Assembly: GCA_023399595.1 (NCBI GenBank)
Contig: JAEWOR010000032.1
Span: 1-64,000, forward strand
Direction: 5' to 3'
DNA: 64,000 bases
Source of the DNA: Bacteroidota bacterium
GTDB lineage: Bacteria > Bacteroidota > Bacteroidia > Flavobacteriales > Weeksellaceae
The notes under the pieces: generated by a model
What the model was told of the DNA's origin: nothing
Database searches by the model: none
The model's input: only the letters and a program-made list of their open reading frames with translations
Made by a program: the position numbers and the translations under genes
Shown: piece after piece, positions 1 through 6,803 of the stretch
How the letters are laid out: every line of letters starts with the position of its first letter
How positions within the stretch are numbered: the first letter of the stretch is position 1

Positions 1-193
1 ATAACGAAAAAGTATTGGCGAAGTGCGGGCTAAATAGAACAAAAAGTTCAATTAAGACTGAACGGAGCCGATGCTTTTTTCGGATTGTTAAATTAAGAAA
101 AAAATCAATACGAAAAAGCAGCGGCGGATAAATTTTCCAATAGTTCAACTTTTTACTTCCTCCCGCATTTTGCCAATACTATGTTAACTGCAG
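1..193 (-). repeat. attC-like imperfect hairpin (putative cassette recombination site)
   Basis: Seen in sequence: bases 11-29 (AGTATTGGCGAAGTGCGGG) are almost the reverse complement of 163-181 (CCCGCATTTTGCCAATACT). An inner pair (AAAAAGTT near 41-48 and AACTTTTT near 147-154) continues the fold. Outside the long arms, TAAC at 2-5 faces GTTAAC at 183-188 with spacers of unequal length. Read on the minus strand this gives GTTAAC, arm, about 130 bases, arm, GTTAT. That is the R''-L''-L'-R' order of integron attC sites. The decamer GTTAACTGCA at 183-192 recurs inverted at 897-906 on the far side of two small genes. A plain structured intergenic repeat or MITE remains possible. The left end is cut by the window. 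Confidence 0.5.
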
Positions 194-198
194 GTTTT

Positions 199-552
199 TT
201 ATGGTTTTTTCAATTTCCTGAAAATAAATATTTCCCCTGCAAGTCGAATAAATTCAAGTACAGTTGCAACCACATAAAATTGCTTTGTACTTTCATTATT
301 TTCCACAATTAAATAAGATAAAAACCAAAATGAATAAATCGCAAAATATACTCGGATTGGAAATTGGATGAAATTAATTATTAATCCTTTCTTGGTTTTC
401 CACACTAACATAATTGCAGAAAAAATAAGCGATAGAAAAAGTAAAAGAAATAGAATATGCAGAAAATCAAACACAAACATTTCAAGCAGAAAAATCATGT
501 GAAAGCAAGTCAATAAATCAAGTAAGGCAAAAAAGTAAATTAAATATTTCAT
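199..552 (-). CDS. Small hypothetical membrane protein
   Basis: I recognise no family for this 117-residue protein. It is very hydrophobic, with about four membrane-spanning stretches (roughly residues 3-24, 28-51, 57-84 and a weaker one at 93-110). It ends in a basic tail (FRKLKKP), so it is probably an inner-membrane protein. It starts 3 bases after the stop of the DUF2695 gene and must share its transcript. Both genes sit between inverted copies of GTTAACTGCA and beside the attC-like hairpin, so they look like the content of one mobile cassette. Function is unknown. Confidence 0.6.
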   Translation of the reverse strand: MKYLIYFFALLDLLTCFHMIFLLEMFVFDFLHILFLLLFLSLIFSAIMLVWKTKKGLIINFIQFPIRVYFAIYSFWFLSYLIVENNESTKQFYVVATVLEFIRLAGEIFIFRKLKKP

Positions 553-555
553 TTT

Positions 556-867
556 TTAAAGAATTGCATCTTCGTCAAATATTTCTTCAACATTATTTAG
601 GACTTCACAATCACAATATCCTCCATTTTCTCGAAGCCAATTTTTAATTTCTTCAATGTTTTTCACTTGATTTTCGTTCAAAAATTGATTTGTCAAATTT
701 AAAGTATCATCGCAATCATTTTTACCAAGCTTTTGGTCTAAAAAATCAAACAATCGAGTGAATATTTCTCGTGGAGTTGGGAGTGAATTTTCAAATTCAA
801 ATTTAGCTTTTTCTCTCAATTCCTTTTTGATTTGTTTTCTTCTCTCTATTTCATTTTTATCTGGCAT
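556..867 (-). CDS. DUF2695 domain-containing protein
   Basis: This 103-residue cytoplasmic protein ends in a segment (GGYCDCEVLNNVEE) that is the hallmark of the DUF2695 family, with the preceding pattern CDDTLNLTNQFL also typical. I chose the start at MPDKNEIERRKQ because the upstream 15-residue extension is basic, unlike the family, and runs into the putative recombination junction. Biochemical function is unknown. The two close cysteines could bind a metal. It is the first gene of a two-gene minus-strand unit with the downstream membrane protein. Its start lies 30 bases from the GTTAAC junction, leaving no room for its own promoter inside the cassette. Confidence 0.75.
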   Translation of the reverse strand: MPDKNEIERRKQIKKELREKAKFEFENSLPTPREIFTRLFDFLDQKLGKNDCDDTLNLTNQFLNENQVKNIEEIKNWLRENGGYCDCEVLNNVEEIFDEDAIL

Positions 868-896
868 TTTCTTTTGGATAACGATTTTTATAAACT

Positions 897-917
897 TGCA
901 GTTAACTCTCAAATATA
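897..917 (-). promoter_or_regulatory. Junction decamer with abutting minus-strand -7 box
   Basis: On the minus strand TATATTTG (917-910) is a perfect Bacteroidota -7 box (TAnnTTTG). Its predicted start point falls on GTTAACTGCA (906-897), the inverted copy of the decamer at 183-192. No clear TTTG -33 box is visible at the usual distance, only T-rich sequence. The promoter lies on the recombinase side and reads outward into DUF2695, which is the arrangement of an integron Pc promoter. The role is inferred; the motifs are seen. Confidence 0.45.
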
Positions 918-1051
918 CGAAATATATTTAAAAAATATTAAAATTATTTTATAAGATTTTTATTTGTTTAAAATGTTGTAAAACAGTGCTTTGAGTGTGG
1001 TGGACTAATTTAATTTTTATTGTATCTTTATTTTTCTATTAAAAATACGCA

Positions 1052-2137
1052 ATGAAATCTATTGGTTTTGCGATGTCGCAAGTTTTTGAGTTTAAAGAAG
1101 ATTTTTACCGAAACAAAAATGTTTTATGGCTTAATAATTTTTTATCCAAAGATTTGAGTTATCTTAAATCTTCAACTGATGTTTTTTGGAGTAAAAGCCG
1201 TAAAAAATATTATATTTTAAACACTCTGGAAAATAGAAAGCATATTGCGAAAAAGAATCCGATTAGCGGAAAAGTGGTGCTTTCTAAAATTCAAGAAGTT
1301 AATTTAGTTGCCTATTATGATTTTCAAAATCACCTTATTCTAAAGTCGTATAGTAAAAATACCATTCGTACGTATTGCAACGAGTTTGCACAACTGCTGT
1401 ATGTGTTGAAATCTTATGACGTGAAAAGACTTAACGAAGATAAAATTAGAAGTTATTTGGTGTATTGTGCTGAAGAGTTGAAACTTTCGGAAAATCAGAT
1501 TCACAGCAGGATAAATGCTTTAAAATTTTATTTTGAGCAAGTTTTGGGCAGACAAAAGATGTTTTTGAGCATTCCAAGACCTAAAAAACCGCTTTTGTTA
1601 CCTAAACATTTGGCAGCTAAAGAAGTGAAAAGAATCTTGGAGGTTATAGAAAATATAAAACATTCTTTAATTATTAAATTTTGCTATGGAATGGGTTTAA
1701 GAGTGAGTGAAATAGCTGCTTTAAAGTTGGAGCATATTAATACTAAGGATTTTAAAGTGCTTATTTCTTCTGCAAAAGGAAAAAAAGATCGTTATGTTTA
1801 TTTGCCAGAAAGTGTTCTTCCTGATATCAAAAAATACTATAATCAGTATTTTCCTGAAACTTATTTATTTGAAGGTACGCCAGGAAATCCTTTGTCTATT
1901 CGGACCATACAAACGGTTTTTAAAAATTCAATGAAGAAAGCAGGGATTGATAGAAATGTTGGAATTCATTGTTTAAGACACAGTTATGCCACTCATTTGT
2001 TGGAGTTTGGAACCGATATTTCTCATATTCAAAAATTGCTTGGTCATAATAATATTAAAACTACGCTTAATTATACGATGGTTACCGATAAAAATTTGTC
2101 TAAAATTATTTCGCCTTTAGATAGATTTTCGCAATAA
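1052..2137 (+). CDS. Tyrosine recombinase / site-specific integrase with N-terminal extension
   Basis: This 361-residue protein has the complete tyrosine recombinase active site: R217 (GMGLRVSE), K242 (SAKGKKDR), H306 and R309 (HCLRHSYATH), H332 (LLGHNN) and nucleophile Y341. A SAM-like core-binding domain spans about residues 82-170. Residues 1-80 are an extra N-terminal module with the pattern VFWSKSRKKYY, recalling the short WS..rkWY motif seen in a Bacteroidota recombinase subgroup. The C-terminus ends SPLDRF, as in XerD/IntI-like enzymes. The stretch between K242 and H306 is short, so the extra helix that defines IntI is not evident. It is divergent from the two-gene cassette and is the obvious candidate to act on the hairpin at 1-193. 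M8 at 1073 is an alternative start. Confidence 0.9.
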   Translation: MKSIGFAMSQVFEFKEDFYRNKNVLWLNNFLSKDLSYLKSSTDVFWSKSRKKYYILNTLENRKHIAKKNPISGKVVLSKIQEVNLVAYYDFQNHLILKSYSKNTIRTYCNEFAQLLYVLKSYDVKRLNEDKIRSYLVYCAEELKLSENQIHSRINALKFYFEQVLGRQKMFLSIPRPKKPLLLPKHLAAKEVKRILEVIENIKHSLIIKFCYGMGLRVSEIAALKLEHINTKDFKVLISSAKGKKDRYVYLPESVLPDIKKYYNQYFPETYLFEGTPGNPLSIRTIQTVFKNSMKKAGIDRNVGIHCLRHSYATHLLEFGTDISHIQKLLGHNNIKTTLNYTMVTDKNLSKIISPLDRFSQ

Positions 2138-2170
2138 TTTGGAAAAATTTTATTCTCCGTAGGTTTTTAT

Positions 2171-2178
2171 TATATTTG
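2171..2178 (+). promoter_or_regulatory. -7 box of the amidinotransferase-fold gene
   Basis: TATATTTG matches the Bacteroidota -7 consensus exactly and lies 16 bases before the ATG at 2195, predicting a very short leader. The nearest -33 candidate is a T-rich stretch near 2147-2150. It separates this gene from the recombinase, which ends at 2137. Confidence 0.45.
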
Positions 2179-2194
2179 TCTCATTCACTATTAT

Positions 2195-3112
2195 ATGAAG
2201 ATTAATATTCAAAATGAAACTGCGAGATTGAAATCCGTTGTTTTGGGACAACCAGTTTCTATGGGATCCATTCCGACATTAGAAGAGAGCTACGACGCTA
2301 AGTCTTACCACACTATTCAACATGATATTTATCCGAAAGAAGGAGACATTGTACATGAAATGAATGCTTTTGAAAGTGTTCTTCATAAGTATAATGTGGA
2401 AGTTCTTCGACCTAGTATTATTGAAAATTACAATCAGGTTTTTGCCCGTGATGTGGCTTTTGTAATAGATGATAAAATGATTATCTCTAATATTATTGAG
2501 GACAGAGCGGATGAGCAGGAGGCTTACAAAGAAATTTTTAAAAAAGTTCCTTGGAGAAATATTATCAACCTGCCAGAAACAGCTCATGTAGAAGGTGGAG
2601 ATGTAATAGTTTGGGACGATTTTATTTTTATAGGAACTTGTTATAGTCCAGATTATAGAAATTTTAAAACGGCTAGAACCAACGAATATGCCATTGAAAT
2701 TTTAAAAGAATATTTCCCCAAGAAAAGAATTCTTGATTTTGAACTTAAAAAGAATGATCACGAGCCTTATAAAGGTGTTTTACACTTAGATTGTACTTTT
2801 AATCCTGTGGGAAAAGATAAATGTATTTTGTATAAAAATGGATTTGTGGACGAAAGTGATTATCATTTGATAATAGATATTTTTGGGAAAGAGAATTGCT
2901 TTGAGGTGAATGATGAAGAAATGTTCGAGATGTTCCCTAATATTTTCTCTATTTCTCCAGATGTTGTAGTTTCGGATCAAGCTTTTACAAGAATGAACAA
3001 TCACCTTAGAAACGAATGGGGAATTACCGTTGAAGAAATTCCTTATCGTGAGATTTCTAAAATGGGTGGACTTTTAAGATGTTCTACAATGCCTTTGGTG
3101 AGAGAAGGATAA
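2195..3112 (+). CDS. Amidinotransferase-fold hydrolase (arginine deiminase / DDAH-like)
   Basis: This 305-residue enzyme of the guanidino-group-modifying (pentein) superfamily acts on arginine-like substrates through a covalent thiouronium on cysteine. Visible catalytic features are FARD (R85-D86), HVEGGD (E133-D136), HLD (H197-D199) and the nucleophile C296 in LLRCSTMP near the C-terminus. Length and motifs fit dimethylarginine dimethylaminohydrolase/amidinotransferase family proteins common in Flavobacteriia. The exact substrate cannot be read from sequence. It is followed after 85 bases by a second pentein of the CtlX type, which suggests a joint role in arginine or citrulline breakdown. 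No signal peptide is seen. Confidence 0.85.
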   Translation: MKINIQNETARLKSVVLGQPVSMGSIPTLEESYDAKSYHTIQHDIYPKEGDIVHEMNAFESVLHKYNVEVLRPSIIENYNQVFARDVAFVIDDKMIISNIIEDRADEQEAYKEIFKKVPWRNIINLPETAHVEGGDVIVWDDFIFIGTCYSPDYRNFKTARTNEYAIEILKEYFPKKRILDFELKKNDHEPYKGVLHLDCTFNPVGKDKCILYKNGFVDESDYHLIIDIFGKENCFEVNDEEMFEMFPNIFSISPDVVVSDQAFTRMNNHLRNEWGITVEEIPYREISKMGGLLRCSTMPLVREG

Positions 3113-3197
3113 TATAAATGGGTTATGAGTAATGAATTTTTGCTCTAACATTCTCACTGGAAATTATTAAACGACAACTGTTATTTTTCAATTAAAT

Positions 3198-4121
3198 ATG
3201 CAAACCACAAATACTGTTTTAATGATTGAGCCTGTAGCTTTTGGTTACAATGCTCAAACTGCTGAAAATAATTATTTTCAAATTAATTCCGAATCTGAAA
3301 CTACTCAAACTAAAGCTTTGGAGGAGTTTAATAATTTCGTTTCTAAACTTAGAGATAATGGGATTAATGTAATTACTATTAAAGATACATTGGAACCTCA
3401 TACTCCAGATTCTATTTTCCCTAATAATTGGGTGAGTTTTGGAAGTGATGGTAAGGTTTTCCTATATCCGATGTTTGCGCCTAACAGAAGAGACGAAAGA
3501 CGCAAAGAGATTTTGGATACTGTTGCTGAAAATGGTTTTGAGGTGAATGAAATTATAGATCTTTCGGCTTCTGAAAAAGAAAATAAGTTTTTGGAAGGTA
3601 CAGGAAGTATGATTTTCGACCATGATTATAAAATTGCTTATGGTTCTATTTCTTTAAGGCTTGATGAAGTTTTATTTAGAGATTTTTGTTCAAAAATAGG
3701 TTATGAGCCTGTAGTTTTTCATTCTTATCAAACGGCGGGAACGGAGAGATTGCCTATTTATCATACGAATGTAATGATGTGCGTTGCTGATAAGTTTGTG
3801 GTTATTTGTCTTGATTGTATTGATAATGAGCTGGAGCGAGAAAAAGTACAGGAAGTGATAAAATCTACCAACAAGGAAGTAATAGAAATTTCTGAAAATC
3901 AAATGCAACAATTTGCTGGAAATATGCTCCAAGTGCAGAATAATAACGGCGAAAAGTTCTTAATAATGAGCAAAACGGCTTATGATTCTTTATCTACTGA
4001 ACAGATTCAAAATATAGAAAAATACAACGAAATTATCTATTCAGACCTTCATACTATTGAAGTTAATGGGGGAGGAAGTGCAAGATGCATGCTTGCGGAG
4101 GTTTTCTTGCCTAAGAATTAA
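3198..4121 (+). CDS. ctlX: CtlX-type citrulline utilization hydrolase / arginine deiminase-related protein
   Basis: This 307-residue pentein-fold hydrolase has the CtlX signature PDSIFPNNWVSF (residues 70-81), then FLEGTGSMIFD (131-141), YHTNVMMC with catalytic H189, and a C-terminal GGGSARC with nucleophile C297. Family members are linked to citrulline use in Francisella; here the substrate is inferred. It sits 85 bases after another, only distantly related pentein enzyme on the same strand. The pair probably channels arginine or citrulline nitrogen. The gene ends 13 bases before the first of two perfect GC-rich hairpins. Confidence 0.8.
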   Translation: MQTTNTVLMIEPVAFGYNAQTAENNYFQINSESETTQTKALEEFNNFVSKLRDNGINVITIKDTLEPHTPDSIFPNNWVSFGSDGKVFLYPMFAPNRRDERRKEILDTVAENGFEVNEIIDLSASEKENKFLEGTGSMIFDHDYKIAYGSISLRLDEVLFRDFCSKIGYEPVVFHSYQTAGTERLPIYHTNVMMCVADKFVVICLDCIDNELEREKVQEVIKSTNKEVIEISENQMQQFAGNMLQVQNNNGEKFLIMSKTAYDSLSTEQIQNIEKYNEIIYSDLHTIEVNGGGSARCMLAEVFLPKN

Positions 4122-4134
4122 TTTTTTTTTGTTG

Positions 4135-4183
4135 TAATCATCCTGAATTCGGGCGCCGCAGGCGCCCGAATTCAGGATGATTA
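4135..4183. repeat. Perfect 23-bp stem hairpin, GC-rich
   Basis: Bases 4135-4157 are exactly complementary to 4161-4183 around the loop GCA. The core (GGGCGCC/GGCGCCC) is far richer in GC than the surrounding AT-rich DNA. A run of nine T lies at 4122-4130. It lies between convergent genes and could terminate transcription from either side. The length and perfection exceed every other terminator in this window. Confidence 0.85.
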
Positions 4184-4193
4184 AGTTTAAAAT

Positions 4194-4226
4194 GTTTTTG
4201 GCGGCGGCGAAGCCGCCGCCAAAAAC
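4194..4226. terminator. Perfect 15-bp stem hairpin with A/T-flanked GGC repeats
   Basis: GTTTTTGGCGGCGGC (4194-4208) pairs exactly with GCCGCCGCCAAAAAC (4212-4226) around the loop GAA. The stem carries built-in A and T tracts, the layout of a bidirectional intrinsic terminator between the ctlX-type gene and the convergent receptor gene ending at 4248. It follows the other perfect hairpin by only 10 bases. Confidence 0.7.
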
Positions 4227-4247
4227 GAACAATACAATTTAGTTTTT

Positions 4248-6497
4248 TTATCTCGTTCTGCTTTTAATATCGTCTGCAGCACTGTCAATATTTCTCATTT
4301 TTTGGAGTTTCTGATTTCCAAAATTATAGGTAAGACTAAATGTTACACCTCTTCTAAATTGGTTGTTTTTTACATAATTGTAAGTTCCATTAGCTTGATA
4401 ATCTTCAATAATAAGAATGTTTTTTCGCAAGACATCCGTTACATTTACAGCAAAAGTCCAGTCGTTCCATAGTTTTTTAATACTTAAATCAAGACTAGAA
4501 AGGTTTTTCAAGGTTCCCAATTCTATTTGTTGTTTATCTACATAAAAGAAATTAATTCCTGCAAACCATGTTTTCGCTTTATCCAGTTTAATAGTATTAT
4601 TGGTTTGAATAACTAAACTAGTGGAGTGGGATGTGTTAATATAGGTGTCAAATACTTCACCAGTCGTAGGATCTACATTTAAACTTCCGTTATTCCTGTT
4701 GTGTTGAACACCAATATTAAAGTTTGTAGTCCAATACTTTTTAAAAAATGACTTTTGCATTCCTAACATGGCAGAATATTTTTGTTTATCCCCAAAATTA
4801 GTTCTTACATACGCTAATTGCTTGTATGAAAGTCCATCTCTTGTAATTGTTCTTTGCAATGGAACCTGGGTAATAACATCTTCATAAAAAGAGTGACTAA
4901 GTATTAAGAAATATGAATTTTTATACATATAATTCAATTTTTGATGGTAAGAAGAAGAAGCCTTTACAAAAGGATTATTTTGAGTATAATTATCTTGAGT
5001 AAGAATGTTTTTCACGGGGTTAAGTTCCCAGAAGCTTGGTCTTCGCATTCTACTAGAAAATGAATAACTGATGTTGTTATTAGCATTAATAGCATAATTT
5101 AAAGAAAGATAAGGTAACATATTGTTATAATTTTGTTCAATTCTTGCCATGTCTGGTCTTTCAATCGGAGGATGGTCAGAAGTTCCTACGCTATTAGTAA
5201 TTTCGTAGCGAGCTCCTAATTTTCCAGAAAACTTGTCGGAAAATTTCTTTTCGAAAGTTAAATACAAACCATAAATCTTTTCATCGTAGATAAAATGATT
5301 GGGTTTATCAATTTCATAATCGGGATTATTGATAGGAAGTAAATAATTATAAGAAGTGTATTGAGTATCATTATCCGTTTTAGTTGTATTAAAATTACCA
5401 CCGATAGAAACCGTAAAATCTTTTTTAAATTTTTTGTTGTAATCTACAGTTGCAGAAAAATTATTGATTTTCTGTGGTGTTTCCTGGAAAATTTGAAAAA
5501 TTGGATCTCCTAAATATTCACCATTACTGTTCGATAAGATGGTTCTATTATTAGAATTCTGAAATCTTTTATAATTAAGATAAGCTGCATTTATATTGAG
5601 TTTGCTGCCTAAAGAATCCGTTTTTACTTCATAATTAAGGTTCAATGAATTGTTGTATGATTTTGCATTTTCCAAGTTGGAAGACCTGTTGTAATGGGTG
5701 CCATCATCTTGAGAAATAGTGGTGTTGAACAGTTCTATTGAAGAACCATAACTTCTATTTACCCAAGTATTCCAAGAGAGAGCAATATTGCTTTTTTCTG
5801 TTAACTGATAATCAAAATTAAGATAGCCACCTAAATTTTTATTAGGATCGTCAATATTTCCTACAGATTCATTAGAGAAAGACGAATCTCCATTTTTTAA
5901 AACATAATGTTGAGCTTCAATATTTTCGCCACCACTTAAATTCGCGCTAATTCCCAATTTGTCTTTACGATAATTAGCAGAAAAACTAGCATTAGAGCCA
6001 TTGTATTTATTCTGAGAGTTGGACATTCTCATGTTGCCATTCAAACCATTGGTCATTTTTTTCTTGAGAACAATGTTGATGATACCGTCCGAAGATTCCA
6101 CTTGATATTCACTTCCAGGCATGGTAATCACCTCAATTTTTTGAATGTTTTCAGCTGGTGTATTTTTCAAAAACTGAGCTAAGGATTCAGAATCCATATT
6201 GGATTTTCTTCCATTAATGTAAATTAAAGCATTGCTTTTTCCTGCGATGGTTATAGTTTTATCATCTGTGGTTGATAGTAGAGGAGTTTGCTTTAAAAGA
6301 TCAAATGTGGTATTTCCTTTAGCAATAGGTGAAGAAGCTACATCAAACACAAAACGGTCACTTTCTTTCTTGAAAACCTTTTTCGTCATGCTTACTTCCT
6401 TTATATCTTGGGTTTTCGTGTTGTCTTCCTTAGGACTTTCCTGAGCAAATGCCAATTCGCTAAAGAATAGTGCGGCAATTAATATAGACGTTTTCAT
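4248..6497 (-). CDS. TonB-dependent receptor, outer-membrane beta-barrel family
   Basis: This 749-residue outer-membrane protein starts at MKTSILIAALFFSELAFA, a good signal peptide; the longer reading upstream adds only a poor hydrophobic leader. After a short linker comes the plug region (about residues 40-150, with ALIYINGRKSN and IEVITMPGSEYQ). A long beta-barrel follows, full of alternating aromatic strands (family PF14905) and ending near SLTYNFG. No carboxypeptidase-like repeat domain precedes the plug, unlike many relatives. The ligand is unknown. It is a single gene, convergent with the ctlX-type gene and divergent from kup. Confidence 0.85.
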   Translation of the reverse strand: MKTSILIAALFFSELAFAQESPKEDNTKTQDIKEVSMTKKVFKKESDRFVFDVASSPIAKGNTTFDLLKQTPLLSTTDDKTITIAGKSNALIYINGRKSNMDSESLAQFLKNTPAENIQKIEVITMPGSEYQVESSDGIINIVLKKKMTNGLNGNMRMSNSQNKYNGSNASFSANYRKDKLGISANLSGGENIEAQHYVLKNGDSSFSNESVGNIDDPNKNLGGYLNFDYQLTEKSNIALSWNTWVNRSYGSSIELFNTTISQDDGTHYNRSSNLENAKSYNNSLNLNYEVKTDSLGSKLNINAAYLNYKRFQNSNNRTILSNSNGEYLGDPIFQIFQETPQKINNFSATVDYNKKFKKDFTVSIGGNFNTTKTDNDTQYTSYNYLLPINNPDYEIDKPNHFIYDEKIYGLYLTFEKKFSDKFSGKLGARYEITNSVGTSDHPPIERPDMARIEQNYNNMLPYLSLNYAINANNNISYSFSSRMRRPSFWELNPVKNILTQDNYTQNNPFVKASSSYHQKLNYMYKNSYFLILSHSFYEDVITQVPLQRTITRDGLSYKQLAYVRTNFGDKQKYSAMLGMQKSFFKKYWTTNFNIGVQHNRNNGSLNVDPTTGEVFDTYINTSHSTSLVIQTNNTIKLDKAKTWFAGINFFYVDKQQIELGTLKNLSSLDLSIKKLWNDWTFAVNVTDVLRKNILIIEDYQANGTYNYVKNNQFRRGVTFSLTYNFGNQKLQKMRNIDSAADDIKSRTR

Positions 6498-6541
6498 AAT
6501 ATTGGGTTTTAGAAGTATGTTTGTTTTAATATTCAACGATA

Positions 6542-6549
6542 CAAAGATA
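6542..6549 (-). promoter_or_regulatory. -7 box of the TonB-dependent receptor
   Basis: The minus strand reads TATCTTTG, a perfect -7 box, 45 bases before the chosen receptor start. This supports the shorter start at 6497, because the longer reading would begin inside the leader. The 6550-6600 stretch repeats TAGTATTA around an imperfect palindrome and may hold an operator. Confidence 0.45.
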
Positions 6550-6752
6550 TATATTAAAATTAGTATTATGCAATACAAAGTAGTATTAAAATTTAAATTA
6601 TAGCTCTAGTATTTTGATTATCAGTGATTAAAATTTTGTTTTTAAAATTGTATTCTATATAATTAGATAACATGAGTATGTTATTTGTTACATACTTTAT
6701 ATTATTTTTTCAAAAAAAAGCGTTGGGAATGGAGTTTTTAATTAAAAAAAAT

Positions 6753-6781
6753 TTTGTAATCTAATATTTAATATAAATTTG
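6753..6781 (+). promoter_or_regulatory. kup promoter
   Basis: TTTG (6753-6756), 17 bases, then TAAATTTG (6774-6781) is a full match to the Bacteroidota promoter, 22 bases before the kup ATG. The rest of the 306-base gap to the receptor start is AT-rich and holds no gene. Confidence 0.7.
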
Positions 6782-6803
6782 CCGTATAATTAGTAATAGA
6801 ATA

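Noticed and set aside
1..2137. Classical integron with IntI
   Set aside because: The recombinase lacks the IntI-type insertion before the second catalytic His region, and only one hairpin site is visible. I call it integron-like only.
2279..3004. Minus-strand open frames inside the amidinotransferase-fold gene
   Set aside because: They lie opposite a strongly supported enzyme gene, have low-complexity Ile/Asn/Phe-rich products and no family match.
4041..4232. Minus-strand open frame across the two perfect hairpins
   Set aside because: The reading runs through palindromes and the end of the ctlX-type gene; the product has no recognisable features.
6498..6578. Longer start for the TonB receptor
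   Set aside because: It would place the start upstream of the -7 box and hide the good signal peptide 27 residues inside the protein.
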